From the NCBI RefSeq assembly GCF_001748245.1, contig NZ_BDFO01000001.1:5621778-5685777 (forward strand): 64,000 bases of DNA, written 5' to 3'. Under the pieces are notes generated by a model. The model did not search any database. It was given only the letters and a program-made list of their open reading frames with translations, and was not told the DNA's origin. Positions 26,174 to 35,426 of this stretch are shown piece after piece. A program made the translations under genes and the position numbers. Position 1 is the stretch's first letter; each line of letters opens with the position of its first letter. The DNA comes from Oligoflexus tunisiensis (GTDB taxonomy: Bacteria; Bdellovibrionota_B; Oligoflexia; Oligoflexales; Oligoflexaceae).

Positions 26174-28209
26174 TGAAGGATCAGCCGTTCCGGATACGGC
26201 CCCATGCAACCAGCGACAGGTGCCCCTTGTTCACCCGACTTCTCATCCTGCTCACGCTGCTGAGTGTCCCGGCTCAGTCCGCAGCGGCGACGTTTCGTCT
26301 GCAGGAACCGGAGGTTTCCACGCTGGTGGGACAGGCGCTGGACTACGTGGTGGATCAGGAGGGGAACTGGACAGCGGACACGGTTATGAATCTGCCCGCG
26401 AATGCATGGACACGCTCCCAGGTGTCGACGCCGAATTTTGGTTATCTGAAGCAGCCTCTCTGGATGCGCCTGGACGTGGAAAATGCCTCCACGGAGAGGA
26501 ATTGGATTCTGTCCTTTCCGGATGCCTCCTTCGTTCAGATCGCGATCTGGAAACTGGGGCCGAATGGTCCTGAACATCTTTATACGATGAATCGGAGTGA
26601 AGGCGTCGAGGGTCGGCCTATTCCCAAGCGTTATTATAATATTCCTTTGGACTTGAACCCAGGTGAGCAAAGGGAACTCCTCGTGCGTTTTCTCTTCCAG
26701 ACCACGAGCAGTGTGCCGGTGACTTTGGAAGGACGCACGTCCTTTGAAGCCCACTATTTTCTGGATACGGTCCTGCAGTCGCTCTATTTCGGCATCATGC
26801 TGAGCATGTTCTTTTACAACGCCTTTCTTTTTATCACCACCTACGATCGCAGCTATCTCTATTACATCTGCTATGTCCTCTCCATGACGCTGATGATGCT
26901 CTGGGTGCGTGACTGGCTGGCTTTGCTGTCCCCGCCCCCTTTTATACTGACCGCGGAAACATGCAATACCTTTGCCTATGGCGTGCTCCTCTTCGGTGGG
27001 CTCTTTGTCATGAACTTCGTCCAGAGTTTTCATCAGAGCTGGTGCCTCAGGATGCTGCGGCGGCTCTGCGTGCTCTGTGTTCCGTTCACCGCGAGCCTTT
27101 ATCTCTATGACAATCCCATCTTCAACCAGGTTGCACTGGTCACAATTGCTGGTCTCATGATTGCATCGGGTCTGCTGGTCACAGTCCTGGCTTATAAACA
27201 GCAGCGCGATCGTCAGACATTCAGCCTGCTCCTCGCCTGGTCCTGCGTCATGCTCGGTGGGATGCTGTTCTCGTTCAATCGCAATGGCCTTTTGCCGCAA
27301 ACCATGTTCTTCGATTACAGCGTGCAGTTCGGCTCGGCCCTGGAAGTTCTGCTGCTGTCCTTTTCCCTGGGCGATAAAATCAATTCGGAGCGTGACCAGA
27401 AGATACTGGCTCAACAGCAGATCGAGGAAAGTGAAAAGCTGGCTCAGCAGGCACGTGCCGTTCAGGATGCTTTGATTCACGGTCAGCAGGAGATTCCTGG
27501 CGTTCAGATCGCCAGTCTATATCAATCCGCCGATACCACGGGCGGGGACTGGTATGGCGTTTTTCATGATGAGACCGCACAACGACTCTATGTGTTCATG
27601 GGCGATGTCACCGGGCATGGCATCCCCTCAGCGCTGGTTACGGCCGCCGTATCCGGAGCCATTCAATCGCTGGTGGATGTCGTCCGATCCTCCGCGCAGA
27701 CCAGGCAGGAGGCATTGGAAACCATCGCCCAGGCCGTGAACCGCGTCGTGTGTCTGACCGGTGAAAAAACCGATCGCATCATGACCATGGCCTTTGTCTG
27801 TGTGGATCTCGTGAGCTGGGAAGGAACCTTCCTCAATGCCGGCCATCGCCCACCTTATCTCGTGCAGGATGGTGCGCTGATTCCTCTGATCTGCAGGGGC
27901 AATATGCTGGGCGTTGTCGATGCTCCGGAGTTCGAGCACACGAATTTTCAGGTTAAAGGCGGCACAACTCTCTTTCTTTATACAGACGGACTCTTCGAAA
28001 ACCAGGGGCCCGAAGGTCACACCTTCCGTGAAAAGCAGCTCGCCGCCCGCCTTTTGAAATCGGAAGGGTCGGATCCCCAGTCCATGATGGCGGCCATCAA
28101 GCGCGATCTGGAGCATTGCTGGAAAAATGCCAGAATCAGTGACGACTGTGCCCTCCTTTTCATCAAATTTGAGCGTGAAACACAGCGTTCGACGGCCATC
28201 AATGCTTGA
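26173..28209 (+). CDS. 7TMR-DISM receptor with SpoIIE/PP2C phosphatase domain
   Basis: Up to 678 residues. Order: signal sequence, a periplasmic beta-sandwich 7TMR-DISMED2-type domain (about 40-195; PLWMRLDVENAS, WILSFPDASF), seven membrane helices (about 200-400; FGIMLSMFFYNAFLF, YLYYICYVL), a short coiled coil (QKILAQQQIEESEK), then a SpoIIE phosphatase (about 435-665; GGDWYGVFHD, GDVTGHGIPSALVT, NAGHRPPYL, LYTDGLFENQ). The Asp residues that bind Mn in PP2C enzymes are present. Such proteins sense an external ligand and dephosphorylate anti-sigma antagonists. A TTG at 26227 with AGGTG upstream would give a cleaner signal peptide (MFTRLLILL) and fits the overlapping sigma-28-like promoter. 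Confidence 0.88.
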   Translation: MKDQPFRIRPHATSDRCPLFTRLLILLTLLSVPAQSAAATFRLQEPEVSTLVGQALDYVVDQEGNWTADTVMNLPANAWTRSQVSTPNFGYLKQPLWMRLDVENASTERNWILSFPDASFVQIAIWKLGPNGPEHLYTMNRSEGVEGRPIPKRYYNIPLDLNPGEQRELLVRFLFQTTSSVPVTLEGRTSFEAHYFLDTVLQSLYFGIMLSMFFYNAFLFITTYDRSYLYYICYVLSMTLMMLWVRDWLALLSPPPFILTAETCNTFAYGVLLFGGLFVMNFVQSFHQSWCLRMLRRLCVLCVPFTASLYLYDNPIFNQVALVTIAGLMIASGLLVTVLAYKQQRDRQTFSLLLAWSCVMLGGMLFSFNRNGLLPQTMFFDYSVQFGSALEVLLLSFSLGDKINSERDQKILAQQQIEESEKLAQQARAVQDALIHGQQEIPGVQIASLYQSADTTGGDWYGVFHDETAQRLYVFMGDVTGHGIPSALVTAAVSGAIQSLVDVVRSSAQTRQEALETIAQAVNRVVCLTGEKTDRIMTMAFVCVDLVSWEGTFLNAGHRPPYLVQDGALIPLICRGNMLGVVDAPEFEHTNFQVKGGTTLFLYTDGLFENQGPEGHTFREKQLAARLLKSEGSDPQSMMAAIKRDLEHCWKNARISDDCALLFIKFERETQRSTAINA

Positions 28210-28352
28210 ACATCCTCGATTCAGATAACATGTGTACTCCGTTCAAAGCATGATGCCTGCTGAAAAACACCAGGGTTCAGGATCATTCCCGCCTCATCTT
28301 CCTCTGTCTTGTTAGCCCAAAATAATAAGTCAATTGATTAATAATTTCGAAA

Positions 28353-28380
28353 TTGAACTGGCCAGCCAACCAACTATGCT
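28353..28380 (+). promoter_or_regulatory. Candidate sigma-70 promoter
   Basis: TTGAAC (28353-28358) and TATGCT (28375-28380) are 16 bases apart in an AT-rich leader, 40 bases before the HExxH protease gene. Confidence 0.35.
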
Positions 28381-28419
28381 TGGAATTATGAATAAAATCT
28401 AAGAAAGTGAAGGGAATTG

Positions 28420-29505
28420 ATGATGCTTGCAAGACGAACCTCCGCAGCGTTAGCCGGTCTGATCCTGACCGCGTCCCAGGCCCAGGCCGATTTTTTGCCT
28501 CCCAACGATCTCTGGAAGGAAGATGGACTGCTGCGGGCGGCAGGCATCACCCAGGAAGATTTCAATCAAGTGATTGATGAGGCGGAAGCCTACTATAAGC
28601 CTATCGTCGCCAGCTTTGGCGGCACTTTGAAAGTGAATCGTCTTTGGTCGGATAGCACGGTGAATGCCAGTGCGATGCAGACCGGCTCCACCTGGCAGGT
28701 GAACATGTATGGTGGTCTTGCCCGCCGGCCGGAAATCACCCGCGATGGCTTTGCGCTCGTGCTGTGCCATGAAATCGGCCACCACCTCGGCGGTTATCCT
28801 TATAGTTCCTCGTGGGCTGCCAATGAAGGCGAATCGGATTATTTTGCGACGCTTTCCTGCGGGCGGCAGCTCTGGAGAGATGATCATGCCACCAACGCCG
28901 GTTTTCGCGATACGGTCGAAGCCATACCCAAAGCCCTTTGCGATAAAGCCTGGGAATCGGAACAGGATCAAAACCTCTGCTATCGTATGACAGCAGGCGG
29001 ACATTCGCTGGCCAATCTGCTCGCTGCTCTGGGGGGAACCAAAGCCGATTTCTCCACGCCGGATAAAAGCGTCGTCAGCCGCACCTACAATTCCCATCCC
29101 GCGGGTCAATGCCGTTTGGATACTTATACAGCCGGCGCGATCTGTAACAAGGAATGGGACACCCATGTGATCCCAGGTCGCGATCTGGGCAGCCTCCGCA
29201 ACAGCAAGGATGCCGAGGAAGCTGCGGTGCAATACACCTGTAATCAATCCGAAGGCTATTCCGCCGGCTTCCGTCCTCTGTGCTGGTTCAAGCCTTATCT
29301 GGCTGCGCAGGAGCCTGCGCCGACCCCGACGCCCACTCCGACTCCAACACCGACACCCAAACCGACCCCGACTCCTGATCCGAAGCCGACACCAACACCC
29401 AAGCCAACGCCAACGGTGACACCGACCCCAGCGCCGACACCCAAACCATGTCCTTATCCATGGCCTTGGAGTGTCATCCTCTGCCGGACGGCTCAACCGC
29501 GTTGA
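28420..29505 (+). CDS. Exported HExxH metalloprotease with Thr-Pro repeat tail
   Basis: 361 residues from the ATG at 28420, with AAGGGA 5 bases upstream; the next ATG at 28423 is also possible. A signal peptide ends near AQA (residue 22). The zinc site reads VLCHEIGHHLGGYP at about 114-127, giving the HExxH motif at His117 to His121, and NEGESDYFATLSC about 15 residues later gives the third ligand candidate Glu. This is the gluzincin-type layout. Six Cys follow. The C-terminus is a Thr-Pro repeat of about 40 residues (TPTPTPTPTPKPTPTP) ending in a Pro-Trp-rich CPYPWPW segment, perhaps a cell-wall spanning or anchoring stalk. A strong terminator follows. Confidence 0.83.
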   Translation: MMLARRTSAALAGLILTASQAQADFLPPNDLWKEDGLLRAAGITQEDFNQVIDEAEAYYKPIVASFGGTLKVNRLWSDSTVNASAMQTGSTWQVNMYGGLARRPEITRDGFALVLCHEIGHHLGGYPYSSSWAANEGESDYFATLSCGRQLWRDDHATNAGFRDTVEAIPKALCDKAWESEQDQNLCYRMTAGGHSLANLLAALGGTKADFSTPDKSVVSRTYNSHPAGQCRLDTYTAGAICNKEWDTHVIPGRDLGSLRNSKDAEEAAVQYTCNQSEGYSAGFRPLCWFKPYLAAQEPAPTPTPTPTPTPTPKPTPTPDPKPTPTPKPTPTVTPTPAPTPKPCPYPWPWSVILCRTAQPR

Positions 29506-29527
29506 TCGAATAATCCCGCTATTCGTG

Positions 29528-29565
29528 AAGGTCATCCTCCCTCGGGTGGATGACCTTTCTTTTTC
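29528..29565 (+). terminator. Rho-independent terminator after the HExxH protease gene
   Basis: A perfect 10-base-pair stem, AAGGTCATCC (29528-29537) with GGATGACCTT (29548-29557), is followed by TCTTTTT. Confidence 0.9.
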
Positions 29566-29586
29566 CATCAGTGAACTTGGCAACCT

Positions 29587-30753
29587 TCAGTAGCCGGGAG
29601 GTAAAACGAAACCTCCCAAAGTCGTGTACCAGTGCACAGGACTTTCAGGATCCTCATCATCCTCCTTCCAGGCGAACTGATCCTCAAGGTAGCTGCGATC
29701 AAAGAGTGAGATACCATCCTTGATGCCACGGTCGGGACGGTTCACGCCCCAGGAATTTTTCGCGACCAGTTTATCCAGGATGCCACTGAGCGCGAGTTCC
29801 TGCAGTTCCTCGCTCACTTCGCCCCGACCGATCGCGCCGACACCGGGCACATCCGTAACGGTGTAATCTTCAAGGACAGTCAGATGTCCTCCCTGGCTGC
29901 CCGCTCCGCTTTCGTGCAGACGTTGCCCCTTGAAAGTCCCGTCCTTGGCATCCAGCGCATTGAAGTCGATCATCAAACGGATGACCACCGGCTGTTCATC
30001 ATTCAAGGCGCGGAAGACCCGGGTCCAAAGCTGACGACGGGCATTTTGCGTGCTCGCACTGGGCACGGCTTTTTCCCCAAATATGCGCGGAAACGGGACC
30101 TCCACCCAGGCCTGTGCTGAGCGGCTATCGAGCAGGTCACGCAACGAAACGAGCTGACCGCTCGGCAGAACCCGAATGATCTTCTCGGTGGCTGGTATCG
30201 CCAGTCGTTGCGCGGCCGCCATGTCGGAGCCAAAGGCATCATCAAGAACCTCACGCACCTTCGCAGGCGTGCGCGCTTTCGGGTCTTTTAACGCTCCAGT
30301 GGTCAACTGCTCGTTGATGGAATCGACCGCCAGTTTTTGTCGCTGGGACATCTCGGCAGCCGTTTCGATGGGAAGAAAATCACCTTCGCTGACAATGCCA
30401 TGCTTTAAAATGATCGAACGGGCCAAGCCCCAGCTGCCACCGGTTGCAATCTCTTCGATGGTGGACGGCGCCACCAGCTGGTTGTAAAAATGCCACCAGG
30501 TCCAATAGGACTCCGAGACATCGAGCGTTTCGTTTTGGTGACGGAGCGCCATCGATTCCAGCCAGGTGCTGGCCGCATAGAGCCAGCAATTTCCGATCGA
30601 TTGACGTTTGGCAATGGTATGAGCCACATCGGTGACAAGGGGGGACGAAGTCTGTTCCTTGTTGTGTTGAACAGGGCCGCAAGCCAGAAGACCGCTGACC
30701 CCGAGAATGAATCCAAGGCGGGGAGCCATTCTCTTTTGCATCCAGCGCTTCAT
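29587..30753 (-). CDS. Papain-like (C1-type) cysteine protease lipoprotein
   Basis: A 388-residue protein with lipobox LLAC (Cys25). The catalytic site of clan CA peptidases is recognisable: QSIGNCWLYAAS gives the oxyanion Gln51 and nucleophile Cys56, GGHLTVLEDY gives His at about 289, and AKNSWGVNR gives Asn at about 332. The QS.GNCW form and the long insertion between Cys and His resemble bleomycin-hydrolase-type enzymes more than plain papain, but without the hexamer tail. It presumably acts at the cell surface. It lies next to two other exported proteases. Confidence 0.83.
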   Translation of the reverse strand: MKRWMQKRMAPRLGFILGVSGLLACGPVQHNKEQTSSPLVTDVAHTIAKRQSIGNCWLYAASTWLESMALRHQNETLDVSESYWTWWHFYNQLVAPSTIEEIATGGSWGLARSIILKHGIVSEGDFLPIETAAEMSQRQKLAVDSINEQLTTGALKDPKARTPAKVREVLDDAFGSDMAAAQRLAIPATEKIIRVLPSGQLVSLRDLLDSRSAQAWVEVPFPRIFGEKAVPSASTQNARRQLWTRVFRALNDEQPVVIRLMIDFNALDAKDGTFKGQRLHESGAGSQGGHLTVLEDYTVTDVPGVGAIGRGEVSEELQELALSGILDKLVAKNSWGVNRPDRGIKDGISLFDRSYLEDQFAWKEDDEDPESPVHWYTTLGGFVLPPGY

Positions 30754-30850
30754 ATCGGTACTCCTTGATTTCAGTCTGCTGCATCAGAGCAACAACAAGG
30801 CCTTTGCAGGGACTGTTCCTAAAGAGGAACAGCAGGAGTACTTGGCTGGC

Positions 30851-30886
30851 CAGTAAAAAAAAGCCCACCTGGGATCAGGTGGGCTT
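30851..30886 (-). terminator. Rho-independent terminator for the trypsin-like lipoprotein gene
   Basis: AAGCCCACCT (30861-30870) pairs with AGGTGGGCTT (30877-30886) around GGGATC. On the minus strand the stem is followed by a run of T. Confidence 0.9.
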
Positions 30887-30914
30887 GAACTTCAAGGTAT
30901 GGATGAGCTGGGAA

Positions 30915-31778
30915 TTATTGAACCTGCGCGCTGATCAAACGCGACATTAGGAAGTCATTGTTCGAGTTTTCATTCAGGTCCACGTAGTTGGACACTTTCA
31001 TGATCACGGTCTTTCCATTGGGATCCCGGGATTGCGTCAAGGCACCACCCGATGTCACGGCCGCGAGCGCACCATTGATCAGCATGGGACCTCCGGAGTC
31101 ACCCGATCCGCTGGCGGAATCCTGGCCTAACGCCACCTTGGAAGAGGAGGAGGAAGGAACACCGGTGAAACGGATAAAGCCGCCCGAAACCTGCTCGATC
31201 GTATTCTCGCCCTTGCGTTTGACACCCGAACCGTTGGTTCCGGTTTGCTGACCGGAGGACGAGTAATCGTAGTCATTCACACCGTAGCCCACGATCGTGA
31301 ACTTCTGCCCGACACTCGGCGTGCGCGGATAGAGTTTGGTGGTGGCGGGCGCCGAATAGCGTGGGAACGTCACCACGGCCAGATCATGATTGCTCAGACG
31401 GCCAGGGACAACGGTATAACCTGGATGATATTCCAGATCGGTGGCAGCAATGCGTTGGCTGCGGCCATCCGAAAGTTTTTTATCGAAAGACATCGACGAA
31501 GCGCTGTAGCCGCGTTTCACAAGGTCATAGACACAGTGGGCGGCTGTCACCACCTGTGCATCGTTCACAAAGGTACCGGTACAGATGGATGTACTGTAGC
31601 CCATGCTGAACCGAAGGAGAATCACAGAAGGATACTCACCCGTTGTTGCTGTCTTGCCATTTGTTACTTTGGTTTCGCTGTTTTCCTGCATGTCTTCCGG
31701 AGAACCGCAAGCCACGAGACTGATCAAAAGGCTGGAAGCGACGGATTGAGCAACTTTGTGTTTCCAGGTTTTCAGCAT
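30915..31778 (-). CDS. Trypsin-like (S1) serine protease lipoprotein
   Basis: A 287-residue protein with lipobox LVAC (Cys24). The S1 triad is complete: VVTAAHC (His81), SNHDLAVV (Asp, near 138) and SGSGDSGGPM (Ser, near 230). The propeptide junction TKVTNGKTA stands where trypsins have IVGG, so activation by cleavage after a basic residue is plausible. The substrate is unknown; the pocket residue before GDSGG is Ser/Gly-rich. Lipid anchoring would keep the protease on the cell envelope. It is expressed as a single gene with its own terminator. Confidence 0.92.
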   Translation of the reverse strand: MLKTWKHKVAQSVASSLLISLVACGSPEDMQENSETKVTNGKTATTGEYPSVILLRFSMGYSTSICTGTFVNDAQVVTAAHCVYDLVKRGYSASSMSFDKKLSDGRSQRIAATDLEYHPGYTVVPGRLSNHDLAVVTFPRYSAPATTKLYPRTPSVGQKFTIVGYGVNDYDYSSSGQQTGTNGSGVKRKGENTIEQVSGGFIRFTGVPSSSSSKVALGQDSASGSGDSGGPMLINGALAAVTSGGALTQSRDPNGKTVIMKVSNYVDLNENSNNDFLMSRLISAQVQ

Positions 31779-31918
31779 CGAAACCCCTTTCTACTGTCGT
31801 TTTTATTTTGTTGATAAAAACTTGTAACCGATAGCTGGCTGGACAGTCAGTTAAAAAATGAATTTTTTGAAAGTTTTTTTAATTCAGATGTATTATCAGA
31901 AAGTTACGGAAGTGTCGT

Positions 31919-32896
31919 TTAGACCCAGTTCCTGCGTTTGAACCAAATGATCATGACAACGGGGATAATCGCACAAAGAATAATCATCACCCACATCAGG
32001 CCATTGGATTCCATCCATTGCGGAAGACCGATGAGGGTGTGAAAATTCTGTCCGAAGAAACCAACGACGAAAGTCAGAGGCAGAAACACGGCGCTCATGA
32101 TGGTGAGATGCTTCATGATCTCATTGGTCCGTTGCGAAACCGAGGAAAGATAGGCTTCCAGTGCATTGCTCAAAAGATCGCGGTTGGCCTCAATCGATTC
32201 ATTGATGCGCGTCAGGTGATCATAGACATCGCGGAAATAATGCTGGGTCCGATTCGAAATATACGGATGATCGAGTCGGGTCAGAGCCGCCAGCACATCG
32301 CGCTGCGGAGATAGTACCTTGCGCATGCAAACCAGCTGCTGTTTCAATTCAAAGATGCGGCTCAGATTTTCCCTTTGTGGCTCGGAAAGGACTTCCTCTT
32401 CCAGCGATTCCAATTCCTCGGTGACGAGATCCAGGATCGGGAAGTTGCCATCCACCAGGCGATCGGCAATCAGGTAGTAAAGAAAATCGGCGCCGCGGCG
32501 CATCAGAAGACCATCACCCACGGCCCGCTTCCAGACGGCATCCAGCGCATCGATCCCCTCGCTATGAACGGTCACAAGGTAGTTGCTGCCAAGAAAGGTA
32601 TGAAGCTCAAGAATCTTGAGATTTTCAACCGAACCGCCTTCCACGACGAAACCCTGGGTGACGATAAAGAGATAGCTCCCGTATTCCTCGACCTTGGGTC
32701 TTTGATCGAAATGCGCGCAGTCCTCAAGGGCGAGAGGATGAAATTGAAAGCCGGTTCGCAGCACTTCAAGTTGGGCTTCATCCTGAGCAGTAACATCGAC
32801 CCAGCGGATGAAGCCTTCCGGTGGCGGCGCGATGTGCTCCTTGCCCTGGTGCGTGACCACCAATCCATCCGTCCCGATTTCCAAAATGCGAAACAT
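31919..32896 (-). CDS. CorA-family divalent-cation transporter with GQN filter motif
   Basis: A 325-residue inner-membrane protein. The N-terminal two thirds form the cytoplasmic funnel with the long stalk helix (ESLEEEVLSEPQ, LTRLDHPYISN). Two C-terminal membrane helices follow: FLPLTFVVGFFGQNF, and then VMIILCAIIPVVMIIW ending in the basic KRRNWV. The signature loop is GQN, where nearly all CorA/ZntB proteins have GMN, the selectivity filter for hydrated Mg. Substitution of Met by Gln keeps the Asn but may change selectivity. The rest of the sequence looks intact, so it is not a decayed gene. Confidence 0.88.
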   Translation of the reverse strand: MFRILEIGTDGLVVTHQGKEHIAPPPEGFIRWVDVTAQDEAQLEVLRTGFQFHPLALEDCAHFDQRPKVEEYGSYLFIVTQGFVVEGGSVENLKILELHTFLGSNYLVTVHSEGIDALDAVWKRAVGDGLLMRRGADFLYYLIADRLVDGNFPILDLVTEELESLEEEVLSEPQRENLSRIFELKQQLVCMRKVLSPQRDVLAALTRLDHPYISNRTQHYFRDVYDHLTRINESIEANRDLLSNALEAYLSSVSQRTNEIMKHLTIMSAVFLPLTFVVGFFGQNFHTLIGLPQWMESNGLMWVMIILCAIIPVVMIIWFKRRNWV

Positions 32897-33058
32897 ACGC
32901 CAGGGCTCTCCTTCAGACTTCAGTCATCGGTCTGTTTACCATCACTTCGCCATGACGGGCCAGGACATTCTCCCACGGCTCGATCCAGACCGGCCTTGAA
33001 ATCCCCAGCGAAACTCAGTAGAGAGGATCTGAAGTAGCATTTCAACAAGGAGTTCATT

Positions 33059-33832
33059 ATGAAATTCGTGGTATCCCTGCGTGCGCTTGTTCCGGCTTTG
33101 GTCGCACTGATGGCGACCCCGCTGTCCGCCTGTCCCGAGGCCCCTGAACCTCGGGAACAGCGTTTTGAAAATAAAGTCTGGCAGTATGTCTGGGATCTGG
33201 ATGCAGCCGCGACCTGGCTGGGCGAGGAAACCGCACCGATTCCCGCGAATGTGCAGGAATACCGCGACTACGCCAATGGACAGGCCGATACGGACCCCTT
33301 TGTCCTTCTGGCACGGCAGCGGGAAATCTTTGAAAAGGTCTATGGGCCGCAATCCGGTGTCGTTCAATCCTTTCGCCTCATCGAAAAAGGTGAGGTTGGC
33401 CGCATCGGTGGGAATATCTGTGTGGAGTCAATGCTGATGGGCGAGCATCTCAAGTATCATCCCTTGAATGTGCCGGGCTCTGAGTTCAGTGCTCACATCT
33501 ACCGGAAGGGCACGCGTCTGAAAGTCTTCGCCGCCTTCTTTGAGCAGTCATCCATGGCCGCTCCCCAGGTGATCATCAAGGCTGCGGCCGCCCATGAACT
33601 CCAGCAGAACGGGTGGAATTTAGTCGCTTTTCTCCACAATCATCCCTTTGCCTTTGACAACCCTTATGGAGATATCGCCGGCACCGTGATTCCCAGCGAG
33701 CCGGATCTGATGACCTTCCGCGAGCTTTTTCAATCCAGGGGACTGGGCGCAGCCTGGGTCACCAATGGGCTTCATTCCGCCCGTTACAACCGGGCCGACA
33801 CCGATCGTTTGATCAAGACGGAAGGCCTGTAA
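33059..33832 (+). CDS. Exported JAMM/MPN-like protein
   Basis: A 257-residue protein with a signal peptide (cleavage near PLSA, residue 24) and a strong AAGGAG site. Residues about 185-225 read NLVAFLHNHPFAFD, then VIPSEPDLMTF. This resembles the JAMM metal site H-x-H-P...S-x-x-D with a longer insertion between the two halves. Downstream GLGAAWVTNGLHSARY fits the strand after the active site. JAMM enzymes remove ubiquitin-like tags or act as peptidases and are usually cytoplasmic, so an exported form is unusual. The upstream Glu of the motif is not certain. Function is unknown. Confidence 0.68.
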   Translation: MKFVVSLRALVPALVALMATPLSACPEAPEPREQRFENKVWQYVWDLDAAATWLGEETAPIPANVQEYRDYANGQADTDPFVLLARQREIFEKVYGPQSGVVQSFRLIEKGEVGRIGGNICVESMLMGEHLKYHPLNVPGSEFSAHIYRKGTRLKVFAAFFEQSSMAAPQVIIKAAAAHELQQNGWNLVAFLHNHPFAFDNPYGDIAGTVIPSEPDLMTFRELFQSRGLGAAWVTNGLHSARYNRADTDRLIKTEGL

Positions 33833-33926
33833 CGCCTGCGGCAATTATCTTTGCAAGCGCAAGAATTCCCGGTAGTGTGGGGCCTGTTTTCGAATCCATC
33901 ACCCCACACAGGGAATAGGTAATTTT

Positions 33927-35426
33927 ATGAACCTCACGCATGCCAGTCGTCATTGGATTCTTGCCGTTGTCGGCACGTTCATCCTTGCCCATGCCGCGCC
34001 TCTGCTGGCAAAAAGCCCGGAGCCTTTGGTCTGCGAGGTCGCCATCGTGGGCGGAGGTGCCGGCGGCCTGCATACCGCCTTCCGTCTTGGGCCCATCCTG
34101 GGTTCCAAAGTTTGTCTCTTTGAAAAAGAGGAGGAACTGGGTGGTCGCATTCATGATATTTCTTATGACAACGATGCCAAGGATGCCCCACGCATCGGCG
34201 TGGGCGCCCGCCGCATCATGGAAACGCAGACGGTGGTGCTGGATCTGGCCGCTGAACTCGGACTGCAGCTGGAAACACCTGTCGTCAGCGCCGACCTGAT
34301 TCAGGCGCGTGGTCGCACCGCATTTGGCAAAGAGGACTTTGTTTCGCTTTATCCCGGCCTGCCGGTGAAACAGGATCCCAGTACGGACACGGAAACCTGG
34401 CTCTATGATCAACTGCGTCATGGTCCGGAGCGTGGCAACGCCGGACTCTATCCTGATTTTCGCAGCTACGTGAGCGCCATCGTGGGAAAGGCGGGGTTTG
34501 ATTACCTGCATGATATGTCCCGTTTCCGCGCGGACTTTGAATATGATCTGGATGCCCCCTCCTATCTGGATTATCTGGACGAAGAATGGGATGTTTGCTG
34601 CGTGGCCTCCTATCCTGTGGGGGGAATGTCCGGCTTCATTCGCGGCATGGAAGAGCGGGCTCGCGCTGCGGGCGTGCGCATTTTCAAAGGGGAGGCCATC
34701 CACGGCATTCATCGCAAAGGCCAGGGCTACCAGCTGCAAAGTGCTCGCTATAAAGTGGCCGCCAATAAACTTGTGCTCGCGGTCCCACCCAGCGCCTTCC
34801 CGCATCTGCGCGGTGATGTTCCGGCCCGTATTGCCAAACAAAAACCCTTTCAGGATATCGTGGGCGTGAAAGTCGCCACGATCACGCAATGGTGGCCTTA
34901 CGCCTGGTGGAAGGATATTCGCAATCCGGCACAGCCTGATGAAAAGGGCCAGGTCTGGCGCGCATGGACCACGGAAAGTTGCGTGAACTTCATCGAAATT
35001 CCCATGGAAGCCAGCGCCGCGGTGCAGAACGTGACCCGCTCCGTTTATGATGATGATCAGCGCTGCGTGGAACACTGGGAAAAACTTGCGAAACATTCGA
35101 TGAAGCAGGTGGAAGCGGAAATTCATGAAGGTCTGACGCAAATCTTCCATCAAAACGGTGTCAGCCTTCCCGAGAATGTCGTCATCCCAAGGCCGCTCAA
35201 AACTCATGTTCAGATCTGGCCCGCCGGCTGGCATTTTCTGCGCGCAGGGGCAACGAACAGCAATGCGGAGATCGCCGCCTGGTCGCTCGAACCTTTGCCG
35301 GGAGAACCCGTATCTTTGGTTGGGGAAGCCTACTTTATCAATCGCTCGGGCTGGAGCGATGGCGCCTACAAATCGTCGATTCAAGTCCTGAACCGGCATT
35401 ATGGGCTGCAACTCAAAGGCCAGTAA
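33927..35426 (+). CDS. Exported flavin-dependent amine oxidase
   Basis: A 499-residue protein with a signal peptide (LAVVGTFILAHAAPLLA). The FAD-binding Rossmann motif follows at once: VAIVGGGAGGLHTAFRL, then CLFEKEEELGGRI with the GG-R block typical of monoamine and L-amino-acid oxidases. The C-terminal block SLVGEAYFINRSGWSDGAYKS corresponds to the flavin-contacting G-E-x...W-x-x-G-A motif. The expected reaction is oxidation of an amine to an aldehyde or keto acid, giving ammonia and peroxide in the periplasm or outside. It lies 94 bases after the JAMM-like gene, so it may share its transcript. Confidence 0.85.
   Translation: MNLTHASRHWILAVVGTFILAHAAPLLAKSPEPLVCEVAIVGGGAGGLHTAFRLGPILGSKVCLFEKEEELGGRIHDISYDNDAKDAPRIGVGARRIMETQTVVLDLAAELGLQLETPVVSADLIQARGRTAFGKEDFVSLYPGLPVKQDPSTDTETWLYDQLRHGPERGNAGLYPDFRSYVSAIVGKAGFDYLHDMSRFRADFEYDLDAPSYLDYLDEEWDVCCVASYPVGGMSGFIRGMEERARAAGVRIFKGEAIHGIHRKGQGYQLQSARYKVAANKLVLAVPPSAFPHLRGDVPARIAKQKPFQDIVGVKVATITQWWPYAWWKDIRNPAQPDEKGQVWRAWTTESCVNFIEIPMEASAAVQNVTRSVYDDDQRCVEHWEKLAKHSMKQVEAEIHEGLTQIFHQNGVSLPENVVIPRPLKTHVQIWPAGWHFLRAGATNSNAEIAAWSLEPLPGEPVSLVGEAYFINRSGWSDGAYKSSIQVLNRHYGLQLKGQ

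Noticed and set aside
29320..29450. ACC/CCG-rich simple repeat as a possible non-coding element
   Set aside because: It is in frame and encodes the Thr-Pro stalk of the HExxH protease.
33813..35411. A 532-codon minus-strand frame
   Set aside because: Antisense to the flavin amine oxidase, whose FAD motifs and signal peptide identify the real strand.
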